In this document: piece by piece, positions 45,773 through 60,546 of the stretch | Position numbering within the stretch: the stretch's first letter is position 1 | Layout: each line of letters opens with the position of its first letter | Assembly: GCA_965644295.1 (NCBI GenBank) | Contig: CBFFRP010000216.1 | Location: forward strand, 1-64,000 | Reading direction: 5' to 3' | Source: Paraphysomonas bandaiensis | Taxonomy: Eukaryota; Chrysophyceae | DNA length: 64,000 nt | The notes under the pieces: model-generated | Databases searched by the model: none | What the model saw: the letters and a program-made list of their open reading frames with translations, nothing else | Told to the model about the DNA's origin: nothing | Translations under genes and position numbers: made by a program

Positions 45773-46149
45773 AGGTCCAACAATAGATCTCTGTACATAC
45801 TCAACAACATATATTGAAATTTTATATTTGTATTATGGAATGCTACCCTTATTACGATTTCGAATTCATATATCTGATTATTCTGTCTAAAATGCAAACA
45901 TGTTTTTGGCGAAGAGTTAGTCACAACTTTCTTAAAGCACACTCAACTAATAAAATTACCCATCAAAAGAGTGCTGACATCAACAGTTGGGCCAAAATAA
46001 TACTCACGCACTGTCATTCGGACAATAGCTGCTCTTAAGTAATTACGTAAGGGAGCAAATCACACATTATTTTGCTTTTGTGGCCTACTAGATGGTCACA
46101 GGAATGAAGCCACATATTCATGAACAACGAACTTATTATTTACGTCAAA

Positions 46150-48198
<2,049 letters not shown>

Positions 48199-48670
48199 AT
48201 CTTCTAGAGCTGATGAATAATTCCGTAAATATCTACAGAGTGTTTATAACACAACGGTACAAATGCTACGTACGATCCACTGAGCAATAACCACCCTAGT
48301 GATCGCTACCTATCGAGATATGAATAATTAACACACTAATTAGCAGGCAGGTCCGCCCGTCCCTAACACACCACACCACTTACATCTGTATACTATTGTA
48401 TTCCGCCCCATCATACACTCTGTATCGTTTGTACACAGAAATGGACTTGTTTTCCACACAGCAGGAAATAACCCTTTATTTTTAGGAGAATTACAATATT
48501 TCTAATTTCTTGACAACAAATCACTGATTTTGTAATTCGACTGCACTTTCATGTAGATCTGGAGTACGTGTAGGATAAGAAGAACATGCTGATACAACAG
48601 GCAGAGCTGAGGCGAATACTAGTCTATATGACAGTGTGTATGATTCTATAATTACCATACTCAGAGGGCT

Positions 48671-50280
48671 ATGTACTCTATATTTCGTGTGTTTTTTGCG
48701 GTATGCAGTCTTCATGTGTGCTCATCCACCAGCATAACTGGCGTTAACGTTGGAGGGTGGCTCCTCATAGGTTTGCTTCTCTCTATGGTAAATTACGTTT
48801 ATAAAGGTTTCGTATCAATACAGAGGAATGGATGTTCAGCAACGGGATGTTTGATAAGGTTGCAGAACTTGCTGACGAGCCACAAGGTGTGATATTACCG
48901 CCTGGACTTCCCAATGGATTCGGTCAGAAGTGGTATTCTGAAGGTGACTTGATTAACAAGTTATACGAGACCTTTGGTACAGAAAAAACAATTGACTATC
49001 TTCAGAAACATCGTGATGAGTACATTACTAGTGCTGATTTTGCTGCTATGGCAGAGGCCGGTATTTCTTCTGTGCGTGTTCCTGTGGGGTGGTGGGCCTT
49101 CACTAACCAAAGTACTTGTGATGACCCTATTCTAATTTCTGATCCTGTGTATGACGACCGCAAATTTGTTACTATTCCACATGTTTTTTTAAAGAAGACT
49201 TTAACCGATATTAAAAATGCTGGAATGAAGGCACTATTAGATATACATGCATTTCCTGGCGGCTCCGCAAGTAAGTCGTTGTACACACAGCAGTATATAT
49301 TGCTTATGTTCACTTTGAGTATTATAGCAAATCTTGTACATATGATCATAATCAATACTTAATTCTATTGTATTAGGTGGATCCTACAATGGCATTTACC
49401 CTAATACCCCTGTCTTCTTCAAGAACGAATCTCTCCAGGACATGGGGTTTGAAATAATCCACAACCTGTGCAACTTCTATCAATCGCTCGAAACAGACGT
49501 TCGAAGCAGTATTATGGGTATTACACTGATGAATGAGCCAGCACATATCATGCCCGAGGATAAGAATACTATGGAGTTGTGGCTTGCCAATGCAATTGAC
49601 ATATTCCGACAGCGTATCGCCAATCAATCTCCTCATCCGCTTTTGTTCGTTAATTTAATTGGCTCATGTATGTCTGACAACGATATGCTGGAGTTTATGG
49701 TGAAAACTTTTACACAACAAGAGTTGGAGCAGTGGGCAGTGCTGGATGTGCATGTGTATTATGCTTGGGATGGCAGCCGGTCGGGCTGTATGGTACGTGT
49801 TGTGTTGTCTTTTCAGCTGTGCGTGAAGTACATGTGATCATAATACAACATTTTGCCTGCAGTGAAGTGCGTAGTCGAGGATCGCGTTGTATTGGAATTA
49901 TTGAAGTGAATATATGTATGACCTGTGTATTGTAGGATATGTATGACGACTGCTCTTACGCTTGCAGTGTTGACACGTCCTCGGAGTCATATGCTGAGGT
50001 TGTGTCGAACATGTATGCTTCAGCCGCCACGTCACATAGCTTTTTCATATCAAATGGATCCGTCCCGCTTGTAGGATGCTCAGAATTCTCTCTCGCAACC
50101 TACCATGACAGTAACAATGCATGTCGGGGCTACAACATGCTCCAGATGATGCATGATGCTCAAGCCGAAGGGTTCGCAGCACAAGGTATGCAAGATAAGT
50201 CTCTCTTTTGGACTTGGAAAATGCCATATGGCGGTAGCCATGAAGATGCATGGTCACTGCAGAACTATTTGCAGAAGTAA
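48671..50280 (+). CDS. GH5-family exo-beta-1,3-glucanase-like enzyme
   Basis: Exons 48671-48770, 48824-49270, 49377-49792 and 49936-50280 give 435 aa. Signal peptide (MYSIFRVFFAVCSLHVCSS), then GVNVGGWLLIEEWM (restored by splicing; family GVNLGGWLV.EPW), SVRVPVGWWAF, LLDIHAFPGGSASGSYNG, the acid/base glutamate in GITLMNEPA, DVHVYYAW and the nucleophile glutamate in GCSEFSLAT. This is the eukaryotic exo-1,3-glucanase type (fungal EXG1 and stramenopile relatives), acting outside the cell on beta-glucan walls or food. Both catalytic Glu are present. Divergent from SRP54 across 472 bp. Confidence 0.9.
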
Positions 50281-51028
50281 ACAACAACTTATATAGGGTT
50301 CAGTATTATATAGGTATATAATCTCTGTGGATGCTTGCCCTTTGTTTTTGCATGGCTGCCATTATATGACATTAACCGTTTTCGTGCGTTACACGGATAT
50401 AATGCTAATAATTTGTAACATGCTAAAGAAATATGGAATATTTTCTTCATATATCCAGTGTAGAAGATATGAATGTATTGCATCATCACGGGCAATATGT
50501 GTATGTATCATCATTTGTGTATCTAGCACTGCACTCTGATATCTGAGATAATAAGCTTTCAAGAAGTTGAGACTCTACATGCAGCCCCCTTGTCATGTCA
50601 AGCTTCTTCAATTTGGTTAAGTGTCATGTACTAAGTATAGTAATGACATATGAGTACCCACTTTTAAGATATGGATGTACCTGTGATTTGTGGGTTATAG
50701 GCGGTTCAGAAGTTCGCGATAGTGTTGCGTGTTGCACGTTGCACATGTCTTCGTACAGGCTTCTACAGTTTGAGATCTTATAACATGAAACAGCTCATAT
50801 TTTCGGTCATATTTAAAACATTATCGTCGCAATGAGAATAATTCTTAATCGTCTAGGGTAACGACACACCGTCTACGTTTGCTTAAGACACATAACTTGC
50901 ATCATAGAGAAAGCATTCTTTCAAACTTGCTTATGGTTTAATTAAAGCAGTACTGTGAAGGAGAGCAGCAATTAGAAGAATACGAGCTTAAACTGAACAA
51001 CTACTGTTTTACTAACGAACATGTAGGA
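50281..51028. other. convergent spacer between glucanase and SmE
   Basis: Non-coding, AT-rich. Small frames on either strand lack family features. No transposon ends seen. Confidence 0.5.
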
Positions 51029-51471
51029 TTAGGGGTTGGCTTTCTGCATGAGTGTTATGCAATCACCTTTCAGCAATATGCGCCCTGCAAAAACACAATA
51101 ACATTACCATTAAAAAGGTTCCAACATTAGCAAATACCTATAGCTGTACTTTCTTGAGTCTTAACATTGACTTCAGACGCCTCATCTAAAACAATGTTCA
51201 TGTACTCATCAAACCCCTGAAACAAAAGAGATTAGTGTTATCAAAGTAATGTATGAATACAGTCCCATACAATAATAATGCCTTCGATTCTCATTGCCGT
51301 GTTCTCGTAAAGCCAGATTTGTACACGATCACGCTGTAATAAAAATCTGAGCATCGTTATATAATGCACTCAAGCACTATGCACCTTTTGCAAATGCTCA
51401 TATATAACATTAATGGCCTGGGTCATGACCTTCTTGACCCTGGGGGCCCCTCCTTGTCCGCGATACGACAT
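51029..51471 (-). CDS. SNRPE: Small nuclear ribonucleoprotein E (SmE)
   Basis: Core Sm-ring protein of U1, U2, U4 and U5 snRNPs. Four short exons, 51385-51471, 51271-51333, 51138-51216 and 51029-51084, give 94 aa (human 92). Sm1: RDRVQIWLYENTAMRIEGII then GFDEYMNIVLDEASEV; Sm2: GRILLKGDCITLMQ. The start MSYRGQGGAPRVKKVMTQ mirrors the SmE N-terminus (MAYRGQGQKVQKVM). Too short for a simple ORF search because each exon is under 90 nt. Confidence 0.95.
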
Positions 51472-51549
51472 ACTAATACGGGTTAATTTAATGAGAAGCT
51501 ACGATAACACCCGTGGAGTAAATGTTGTGAATGATAACAAGTCAAGCGT

Positions 51550-51640
51550 AAAGCCCCACAGCAGTAGCAGTACACAGCAGATATATTGCTAGCAGTGTAC
51601 GGTGTGTACCTGCTATACTACTGCTGGCCTGTATACACAC
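51550..51640. promoter_or_regulatory. SmE/ABCG divergent spacer motif cluster
   Basis: Near-copies of the promoter motif: cacagcagtagcagtacac (51557), acacagcag (51573) and atactactgctgg (51615), between the starts at 51471 and 52076. A 148-codon minus frame (51542-51985) spans the same region but has no family support. Confidence 0.4.
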
Positions 51641-52075
51641 TCTGTGGTATGACGGTATGCTGGGCACCATTTGTGCTGTATTCACAGATTCCGGTATACA
51701 GCGGAGTACAGTGTATATGGTATATTGTACATGAATCCACTGGTGTGGATATGCACATATAGCCAATGAGACAGCTGCGTACACGTGGATTACCATGACA
51801 TTCATGGCATACCGCATCCACCCCACCATACCTTCTTCCAACTCAACTATCATGTTTCCGTACGTCGCAGCACACACCTTCTCTTTCGTTCCAGTCATTG
51901 TATGATCATATATGTGTTTTAGTAGCCTCTCGTCCAAGCTCTGTCTGTTAGTCCACTGTAGAGGTTGTACTGAGGACTCTCCCATCTTGATATCGATCAA
52001 GATTGGATTGTCTTATCATATGATTCATATCATAATTCATAATATAGCGATACATAAGAAGACTTTAATGTGGAT

Positions 52076-54613
52076 ATGGATAGCAATATTGTCAGTACAT
52101 GTGTGCAGAGCGGTGATATCGAAGCTGACCTCACGGAAGGTCAGACTTGCGAGTTCCCCACTCTCGATTTGATCTGTTTAGAAGCTAACAATGAAAACTA
52201 TCTCGATCATGAAATTGTAACGGCAGTCCCTTACTCCAGAAGAATTCGATTTGAATCTGGAAGGTTAAAGGAAGCAACATTGACTTGGCATAATCTCGAG
52301 AAACATGTAGAGGTGGATGATTGTGGTGTAAAAAGGGAAAAGCAGATACTCTTTAAGGTCAGTGGAGTCGCAAAGCCAACAGAGATGGTTGCAATGATGG
52401 GCCCTAGTGGGAGTGGGTACGTCTTGTGCATTGCAAGTTTTCTGAAATAGTTACAATTTCGTGTTGAATAATTACATTCGTCACCCTAACTAACATCATC
52501 ATCCAGAAAAACTACACTGCTTAATATTTTGGGTGGCCGCAGCCACTACAAGTTGAAAGGAGAGCTATATATGAATGGAGAGCCATTCAATAAATCCATG
52601 CGTCGAAGCATCGCATATGTGCTCCAGGATGATATATTCTACATGCAGCTGACTGTGCGGCAACAACTGGCTATAACAGCCAATCTGAGACTACCCGATT
52701 ATGTGTCTAGTCAAGATAAGAAAGCGGCAGTGAGCCAAGTCATAGCCTCCTTACGACTGGATACATGTGCAGATACTCCGATTCTTTTGCTATCGGGGGG
52801 TGAGAGGAAGAGATGTAATATTGGCACTGAAATGCTGACCAACCCCTGTGTTCTACTTCTTGATGAACCCACGTCAGGTAGTATAACAAGCATATCATGT
52901 ACACGGAGTACTATATATTTGCTGTGGGAATTAGTACGGGCTTGATATTGTACAGAGTTTTTCTAGTAAATATTGAATAAGCTATTATACAATTAATGAA
53001 TGATCCTCTTGTGCACACAGGTCTGGACAGTACTGCAGCCCATTGCTTAATGGATACCCTTCGATCTCTAGCACAAGATCGCATGACTATCATATCTTCC
53101 ATTCACCAGCCGTCGTCAAGGGTTTTCTACTCCTTCGATAGGTTGTTACTCCTAGCAGATGGATGCACAGTGTATTCTGGTAAGCCGCAGAATTGTACGG
53201 CGTACTTTTCGAAGCTGAAGTATTGTCCTCCGATGGACTACAATCCTGCGGACTTCATTATGGATTTAGTCAACTCTACTGGGCAATCTGACTCCGAAAC
53301 AGAATCTGTGAAATCAATTCGAGCGCATCTTATCGATTCATGGGATCGTGAGTGTAGTATAAAAGCTTCGAAGGAAGATTCCATTCATGTCGAATGCTCA
53401 TCAGATGATGACATATTTCATGCCGAAACATTTGATATATGTATTGATGACAGTGCAATACAACAGTATCCGTCCAGTTACTGGACACAATTTATTACTC
53501 TGCTTGGCCGTGCAATGTTGGTATCCAAGACTTCGTCCATGACAACTCTGCAAGTCAGCCAAACTATACTTTTGGCTGTTATAAGTGGGTTGTGCTGGTT
53601 TGACATGGCCTATGAAGAGAGGCGTGTTATTGACCGTGCGGGTTTTTTATTTTCGTTCATGACATTTTGGTTTTTTCTGACACTTTTCCAAGGACTCAGT
53701 CAATTCCTCCCGGAACGGATAATCGTCTTAAAAGAACGAGCATCTGGCTCATATCGTCTATCGGCTTATTACTTTTCAAAAACGCTTTCTGAGCTGCCAG
53801 TGAGGCTAGCGATGCCGTTTTTATTTTTGTTAATATCATTCCCTATGGCATGTGAGTAATCAACCTATTGAGAATATAATACTGTCGAGTATATATCCCT
53901 TAACGTTACAATTATGGTTTTCGTATGTATTTTTACACGCGTGTACAAGCTGATTGCACTATTTACAAATAGTACTGTCTTATCAGCGTTATTTTCAGCA
54001 ATGTCCCCATCTGTGGTAGTGTTCATTGGGGTAGTCGGTGTTCAGCTTCTGGCTGCATTAGCGGGGGAATCTATCGGGCTTTTCATTGGAACCACAACAA
54101 TGGTACGACGGTAATTCAGATGTGTTGTTAAAGTGAAACTATGTCCGTATGTTTATACACATTTGTGGACGTACTATATATGAATATCAGCAAGAATGTA
54201 ATAAGAAATAGATTTGTAGCATGTTGTGAGAGACTAACTCTGAACTTTAGGACTTCGAGAAGGCTGCAGTAACCGCGACTTTGACATCCACAGCACTTAT
54301 GTTAACTGGTGGTTACTTTGTGCAAAATCTTCCGGAATTTATGTCATGGATAAAGTATTTATCACCATTTAAATACAGTTATGATGCCTGTCTGAAGCTT
54401 GTTTTCGACCGGAGTATCCCCTGTAACGGTGGCGATATTCTTTATGAGTGCTCTTATTCTAAGCATGTTCCTCCTGAGGCTGCACTTAAGTTCCTTGGCC
54501 AAACAGGTTCGATTGAGTTCAATGTGGGAATGCTGTTGTTGTTCATTTTCGTATTTCGACTTGGTGCATACATGGCGCTCAGATTTATTCCGCATAACAA
54601 TGGTAGGAAGTAA
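52076..54613 (+). CDS. ABCG-type half transporter
   Basis: Exons 52076-52416, 52507-52877, 53021-53851, 53999-54102 and 54251-54613 give 669 aa, the size of ABCG half transporters (nucleotide-binding domain first). Walker A GPSGSGKTT is formed across intron 1, Q-loop VLQDDIFY, signature LSGGERKR (VSGGERKR is usual), Walker B VLLLDEPTSGLDS across intron 2, and H-loop SIHQPS. The membrane half has about six hydrophobic segments, RASGSYRLSAYYFSKTLSE, LAGESIGLFIGT and the re-entrant/cysteine-containing loop FDRSIPCNGGDILYECSY. Exports lipids, sterols or xenobiotics as a dimer; the substrate is not predictable. Confidence 0.92.
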
Positions 54614-55114
54614 GTTAATAGTGTTTTTTCTGGTGTTCTAGTCATATTAGCTGTCACAGTTGAGTAGCTAAATGTAAAGAGCTGAATGAAGTTAGTTGTT
54701 TCCTTGAACATGGATTCGTAGTTCTTTAAATAATAATCCTAGCTATTGTATTACGTATTATTACTGAACGTATCTACCGTTTAGCTGACGTATTAAGCCC
54801 TATGAATGCACAAATACTAAATATATATCGAGTAGAAAAACACTTTGAGGTTTAGTGATTGGCTACACACGTGTTCTAATGTAGGTGGACCGTTTTCAGA
54901 ATATCATTGAATATATAACATCACGGTAAATAATACTTTCCGTGCTTCCATTATATCGACTGATGAGAGCACATCAAAATACGAAGACTGGACTATTCAC
55001 ATGAATTTTCAATACATTCACTACATAAGATCAGCGCAGCTCGATACAAAAGTCTCTTTAAAACTAGCCACGTTACAGTACAGTGAAGTACCTCGTAATT
55101 CACGTCCACCATAG

Positions 55115-55526
55115 TCAATGTGTAACATTTCGGGCAATATACCTACTTCCTGAAAGTTTTTGATCTTCAGCTTCTTTCTCTATTAATATATTCGCAGCTT
55201 TCTGTAACTCTTGGATCGTTCTATCATACTCAACTTTACTTTGTTCTTTCCTACTCAATGCTTCATTAGCTTTGAATAATCTATTCCTCAGGGCTGATAT
55301 GTCCCTCTGAGTGATGGCTTTTTCTTCTTCAAGAGATGCTATCGATTTATCCAACTCTAGTTTATCCGCTATCAATTGTTCCTTGTACTCTGTCTGGGAA
55401 TATGTAAGCACGGAGATTGATGAACAACAGACTGACACATACCACTAACTTCTCGCTTTCAGACACCTCAGCACTCGCACCAGATATATTGGCAAACATA
55501 TTATCAACACTGCTCTTCTCCTCCAT
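55115..55526 (-). CDS. SSNA1: SSNA1/NA14-like coiled-coil protein
   Basis: Exons 55443-55526 and 55115-55393 give 120 aa (human SSNA1 119). Nearly all coiled coil. The diagnostic stretch RLFKANEALSRKEQSKVEYD corresponds to the SSNA1 segment (KLARVNENLARK...EFDRTI), followed by RTIQELQKAANILIEKE. SSNA1/DIP13 forms filaments at basal bodies and microtubule branch points, so the organism probably has flagellated or centriole-bearing stages. Assignment rests on this short match. Confidence 0.75.
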
Positions 55527-55604
55527 CAGCACGTAAGGACAACGGTGCGAAGGGTCACACACAGGCAGGTTTATTATCAAAGCAGCATACCAATATTGTG
55601 AAGA

Positions 55605-55755
55605 GTGATATCTCGACTCTACTGCTGTGTGATATGTGTACTCCAGTACTGCTGTATGTAGGTAGGTAGGTAGGTAGGTAGGTGTATGTAGGTACTGTAG
55701 GTAGTGGGTAGGTACTGCTGTATTATGTAGGTAGGTAGGTAGGTAGGTACACTTC
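55605..55755. promoter_or_regulatory. SSNA1/kinase divergent spacer: TACTGCTGTA motifs and (GTAG)n microsatellite
   Basis: Exact TACTGCTGTA at 55647 and 55713 and a near copy at 55620. Two GTAG tandem runs (about 55657-55683 and 55727-55749) lie next to the motifs. The spacer between start codons is only 343 bp. Confidence 0.5.
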
Positions 55756-55869
55756 TGCATCTGAGAACTGTCTAGATGTAGGTCGATTGCTGCATCATCT
55801 TAACCCTCCGTGAATGTCCTTCCATGATGCTTAAAGAGAATAGGTGTTGATTTGCAGTCACTATTCGTT

Positions 55870-57936
55870 ATGCCTGTAAATACATTTGAATGCGGTGAGA
55901 TACTATCCGGTAAGTGGGAGCTGGTTAGAAAAATTAGTCAGGGCTCGTTCGGGGAGCTGTTCGTTGCTAGAGACATCACCAGTGGCACTGTATATGCCAT
56001 TAAGATTCAGAGCAGTGAGACTGATGCTCGTTTGAAGGTATTGATAACAGTTCAGTATGATGCTGAGATATGTTGATGACTGATTCGTTAGTGGGAGAGT
56101 GAAGTGTTAACTGCAATGAACGACTCCGATCTGACCCCTCAGATTGTACTGCTGGACCAATACGCCCCAGAACATGATTTTATCGTCATGCAACTTTTGG
56201 GTGAGGATATGTCTGCTCTACGGCGTCGAGCACGACAAAATACATTTAAAGGATTGCCTCTGCCGGTTGTCGCGTATTTGTCATTGCAAATGCTCAAATG
56301 CATTGAAGCTCTTCACCTGAAAGGATTCGTACATAGGTATGATTGAGCAAACTGCAGTTATGTATAACCAAGTGATCGTTTTCATGATAGAGACGTAAAA
56401 CCTGCGAACTTCGTCCGCAAGTCCCACACAAGCACTGAGTTCTGTATTATAGACTTTGGAATCGCAAAGCAGGTACTTATAAGCGTGCCCACATTTGATG
56501 TTTTGCTCATCTTGGGAAGCATGTTAGCACGTCTAGTGGAAAGATACGCTGTGCCCGAGAATCGGCTGAATTTCGAGGCACCACGATGTATGCCTCTCTT
56601 CACAGTCATGATCTCCAAGATCTTTCTTTCCGCGATGATTTATGGAGTTTTCTGTTCGTTTTTATTGACCTCTTTGTTGGTATGTATATTTGAATTAGTT
56701 GCTGTTACTAAAGGAGTACTGTGTTATAGGCAAGCTTCCCTGGACAGAAGAGGCTAGGCGTAAAGAAAAATCTAGTGTGGCTGATATCAAGAGAAAGTAT
56801 GTTGGTGACCCTACTCAACTCACGAAGTGGATTTTCTCTCAGATACATCAACAGCATCGCTCTCAGGTGGTCAAGTGTTGATTTTAGACCAGAATATATG
56901 TTTCAATGTAGCTGCATTACAGGTCGAGATGCTGGATGTGTTAAGCGAGAGAATTACAGATGTGGTGGAGTATATTGGGGTAAGCGTATTGATGTGCTTC
57001 TGGTGTTTTCGTCATGAATATTGATGTATAGTGGTGTGGTTAGGTGCGTTATCTTACCGCGTATATTGCAGGGGCTCGGATACAAAAATATGCCTAATTA
57101 CAACAAGCTTCGCACTTACCTAAATGAGCTATTGTCCTCTCAAAGTGTATCTCAGGAAGCACTTGATGTACCCAATAAGCTCTCGGAGCTCCCAACTTCA
57201 TTAGTTGATGTGTCTTGCATTGACTATGTTAATGGTTCGTTCAATTGGAAATGCGAAAGTTTATACCCTGGCGAATTCAGAGGAGATGTGCCTGATGTAG
57301 CTTATGAGATGGATATTCGTCAGTATGAGAATGTGAGTCAGTTTCAGAGTGTGATCACAGCGAGAGCTTGGTATGGTGTAAACGTATGCAAGAAAGCGTC
57401 GCCAACCAGCGCCACTCATATCTCAGGAAATGGTAGTGAGAACTTATGCAATGGTGCTGTATTTGACGTTGAAGAAAGTAAAAGTGATTATATTACCCCT
57501 TTGCATCAGTTATCCCGCTTGTGGAAATCTTTATACATGGCGCTGCTAAGTGTACCAAAGGAGTATTTACAGTGGAGTACAGTGAGTAGTCTGAAGCATC
57601 TACTAGACAACTGCCGTTGGTTTTATGCCATTGGTCAGTACACTTTTTCCAATCCGGAGAATACAATAGTATCGTCCTCTGACTTTTTCCTGCTACAAAA
57701 GGTATGTATGCAATGACTGTGACAGCATATGCCATGTTTTTCTAGTTGCTGCTGTAATATTGCGATACGCTTGTGGTACTCTGATGTGTTGTATCAGGAT
57801 ATTTACGATTTTATGGAAATATATAGACAACAGCTTCAGGTGTTACCTGAGATTGTTTCATTTTCGAAGCAAAAGGTAATTTTGATAACGGTGAAGTATA
57901 TTGTTCGCATGTGACATTTTCGTGTAGGATGTATAG
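55870..57936 (+). CDS. CK1-group protein kinase (tau-tubulin-kinase-like)
   Basis: Exons 55870-56037, 56092-56336, 56391-56472, 56520-56679, 56730-56866, 56923-56979, 57072-57701, 57798-57875 and a proposed 9-nt last coding piece at 57928-57936. Seen: ISQGSFGELFVA (G-loop), YAIKIQ (Lys), HLKGFVHRDVKPANFV (catalytic loop formed by splicing), IIDFGIAKQ, SAEFRGTTMYAS, RDDLWSFLFVFIDLF and GKLPW. The P+1 loop and DDLWS box are those of CK1/TTBK/VRK kinases. The C-lobe ends GYKNMPNYNKLRTYL, as in CK1, then about 250 residues of unrecognised extension. Reading through the last donor would end the protein at 57914. Confidence 0.87.
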
Positions 57937-58470
57937 CACTATATGGAATATGGTGGACCGAGCTTGTATTGTAGTGGAGATAGTTAGTGGGGAAAATATG
58001 GTAACACGCCAATGTGAGCTAAACAGATTAAAGTCATGCGTACAATTTTAGTTGATTTAATGAAACCTTTAAAAATGGATCATGTTGTTGTCGTTTTAAT
58101 ATGAGTAACATGACTTTCAATGATACTATGAATGTTTCGTAGTTCTACTTTCTAGTTATAATACACTGCGATCTTCTTACCATTTAGGTTGTTAATCCTT
58201 AAATCTTTAATAGATGGAATAGCCCAACATGCAACACAAACATTAGAGGCTAGTGAAAATATCGATTTACGTATTAATTTCGAATAACGCAATGCGGTAT
58301 ATCAAAAGTCCTATTTTCGCTAGGAGCGTACACGACGGTGTCAAAAAAAATCGGCTCAATATAAGAGCCGCACTAGAATACTACTTTTTCAAAATTGTTT
58401 CAAAAGGCAAATACGCAAAAACTAACTATCATTATTTTCATGGCTTCCCAATTCTTATGTACATAACACC
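57937..58470. other. convergent spacer between kinase and RLPH2
   Basis: Non-coding and AT-rich, no repeats recognised. Confidence 0.5.
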
Positions 58471-59480
58471 TTAGCACGATGATGAAATTTTAAGCATTCT
58501 GACTGCAGGATCAGGTGAAGGTTGTTCAGTGACGAGTTCCTTGTGGTCTTGTTTCACACCCTCTATTGCAGCGGTTGTCGAATCGTCAGCTGTGATAAGT
58601 ATGAGCGCAGACAGAAGCCTGTCATCTTTTCCCCCACACTCATCTAATATCAAACGTTTTCTGTCTACTTTCCAGATGCCATGGTGTCCACTCACCATCC
58701 AGGACTCATTTAACTCCTCCGGGATAGCTAAGACATTGTCCCTACCAGATATGGGCTCTATCCACGCGACGTCTTCTCTCTTTCGCTTCAAGGATGCAAT
58801 CTCCTCTTCAACACTTTCCCATCCTCCATTTCTTCCCTCAAGTCCTCCATGAACGGCTAATATACGGCCCATATTAGGAACACTTATGTCTACCACATGC
58901 TCGAGAGAGTTCAGAAACTGGTAGTGTGAAAACGGTAGACAGGACAGTAATCCATCTCTGTCTGCGTATTTCACACCATAAGACAAAAAAGTAGCTGCAG
59001 CATCATAAATTGAATCTGGGAAAGATCCGTTTACGCTACCCGCCCACCGCCTGCCCTGTAGATGCATTGTTGACGCACCAACGCCTTCATAGAAAGTCGA
59101 TGCCTTCACCTTCGGAATAAAGCCATCACATGTGTGAGAATGATCAATTCCTTCAGTGTCCAAATACTTCAGCATAGCAAAATCATGATTTCCACAGAGA
59201 AATCGGAATTTATAATGTGAATGAGTCTGAGGAAGAGCAACTAAAAAATCCAGAACTTCTCTTGTGTTGGGTCCACGATCGCAGTAGTCGCCTGAGTATT
59301 GTCATTATTATCAGCATCTGTCACACGCATAAACTTACCCAAAAATATAACATTAGTATTTGCGTGACATAAGGAACTAAATCTATTGAGTACAGTGTAC
59401 AGGTTGGACCACAGTGAGGTGGTCTTAGCCATCTGCCCGTGAATATCCCCTATAAACGCGAATAGAGACCGATGAGACAT
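58471..59480 (-). CDS. RLPH2: RLPH2-type (Rhizobiales-like) PPP phosphatase
   Basis: Exons 59339-59480 and 58471-59291 (47-nt intron) give 320 aa. PPP metal-site motifs: GDIHGQ, GDYCDRGPNT (joined by splicing) and GNHDFAM, then VHGGLEGRNGG and VSGHHGIWKV. RLPH2-specific stretches: HLQGRRWAGSVNG, SIYDAAATFLSYGV, ISGRDNVLAIPEELN and LILDECGG. Plant RLPH2 proteins are PPP-fold enzymes that prefer phosphotyrosine. The RLPH group is known from plants, algae, some protists and bacteria, so it hints at lineage. Divergent from Maf across 409 bp. Confidence 0.9.
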
Positions 59481-59714
59481 TATATACACAATAAAGCACG
59501 CTGTACGTCTACATTTCCATGAGACAATATGATCGACCGATTGAAGCACTCGCTCTGAGAGTGTCCGCAGCGCAGTTGTGATGGGCATGTATTTACATCC
59601 CTCCATAACATATTCAAATCTACTGACGAACCAAAACAGGGTATACGTAAATACGAGATATCTATTGGATAATATGAATGTAGAGGATGTAGCTATTGTG
59701 CTGTATTTGAGAGG

Positions 59715-59770
59715 TATACAGCCGTCATAGCATACAGCAGTGGTGTCTGTCCAGCAGGCATACATACAGT
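59715..59770. promoter_or_regulatory. RLPH2/Maf divergent spacer motif
   Basis: gtatacagccgtcatagcat followed by tacagcagtg (59733, 9 of 10) and catacatacagtacac, between the starts at 59480 and 59890. Confidence 0.4.
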
Positions 59771-59889
59771 ACACATACCTCTAGCAGATGTACATGGCAT
59801 GTATATCACCACACGAGACGCACAGACTGAGGGAGACTCTTAATCAGAATTCTCCTCACACTATCCCGTATATCTTCCCTCTCCTATTC

Positions 59890-60546
59890 ATGAAGCATAT
59901 TATATTAGGCTCCGGATCACTCAGTCGCAAAGCGATTCTATCTGAAGCGGGAATTTCTTTCACAGCTGTAGCAGCAGATATCGACGAGCGTGCCATTGGA
60001 AACCGATCGAGCGCTGAATACGCACAAGAATTAGTTTTATCGATTGCTCGTGCTAAAGCTGATTGTATTATTCAGAAGTTGCCAGAGGATTTGCCAAGTA
60101 GGACATTACTGACAGCAGACACTGTTGTCACACATAATAATAAAATTATTGAGAAACCGCGGTCACAAGAAGAGGCCCGTGAAAATTACAAGAGCTATGG
60201 ACTGTATCCGTGCTCATTAGTTAGTGGAATAGTATTAACGGACGTGGTAACTGGAAGCAGAGTCGAGGTGATATCGATATTTCTGAGTATAATCTATATT
60301 GTAAAAATGCCTGTATAGGGAGTTGATGTTGCGACAGTGCGGTTTAAACCGTTTTCAGACGATGCTGTTGAAAAAATTATAGAGGAAGGCAAGTTATTTA
60401 AATGTGCTGGAGGTATTATGATTGAGAACCCTTTGGTGTCGCCATTTATCGATAGTATTGATGGTAATGAAGACACAATCAGAGGATTATCGATCGAGTT
60501 ATCCCAACGTCTTTTTAGGCAGCTTTATGCTCAGCAGGAGAGCTGA
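59890..60546 (+). CDS. Maf/HAM1-like nucleotide pyrophosphatase
   Basis: Exons 59890-60267 and 60319-60546 give 201 aa. LGSGSLSRKAILSEAGISF (family LAS.SPRR..LL), DERAIGN, AIARAKA-like (SIARAKAD), TADTVVTHNNKIIEKPRS (catalytic TADTVV and EKP) and CAGGIMIENPLVSPFIDSI near the end. Maf proteins hydrolyse modified or canonical nucleoside triphosphates, a house-cleaning role. The C-terminal half (FKPFSDDAVEKIIEEGKLF) resembles plant Maf proteins. The frame extends upstream to 59788, but MKHIILGSGS fits the family start. Confidence 0.88.

Noticed and set aside
51542-51985. 148-codon minus-strand frame from MGESSVQPLQ
   Set aside because: Second half is low-complexity sequence across a promoter-motif cluster; no family features; it fills the divergent SmE/ABCG spacer.
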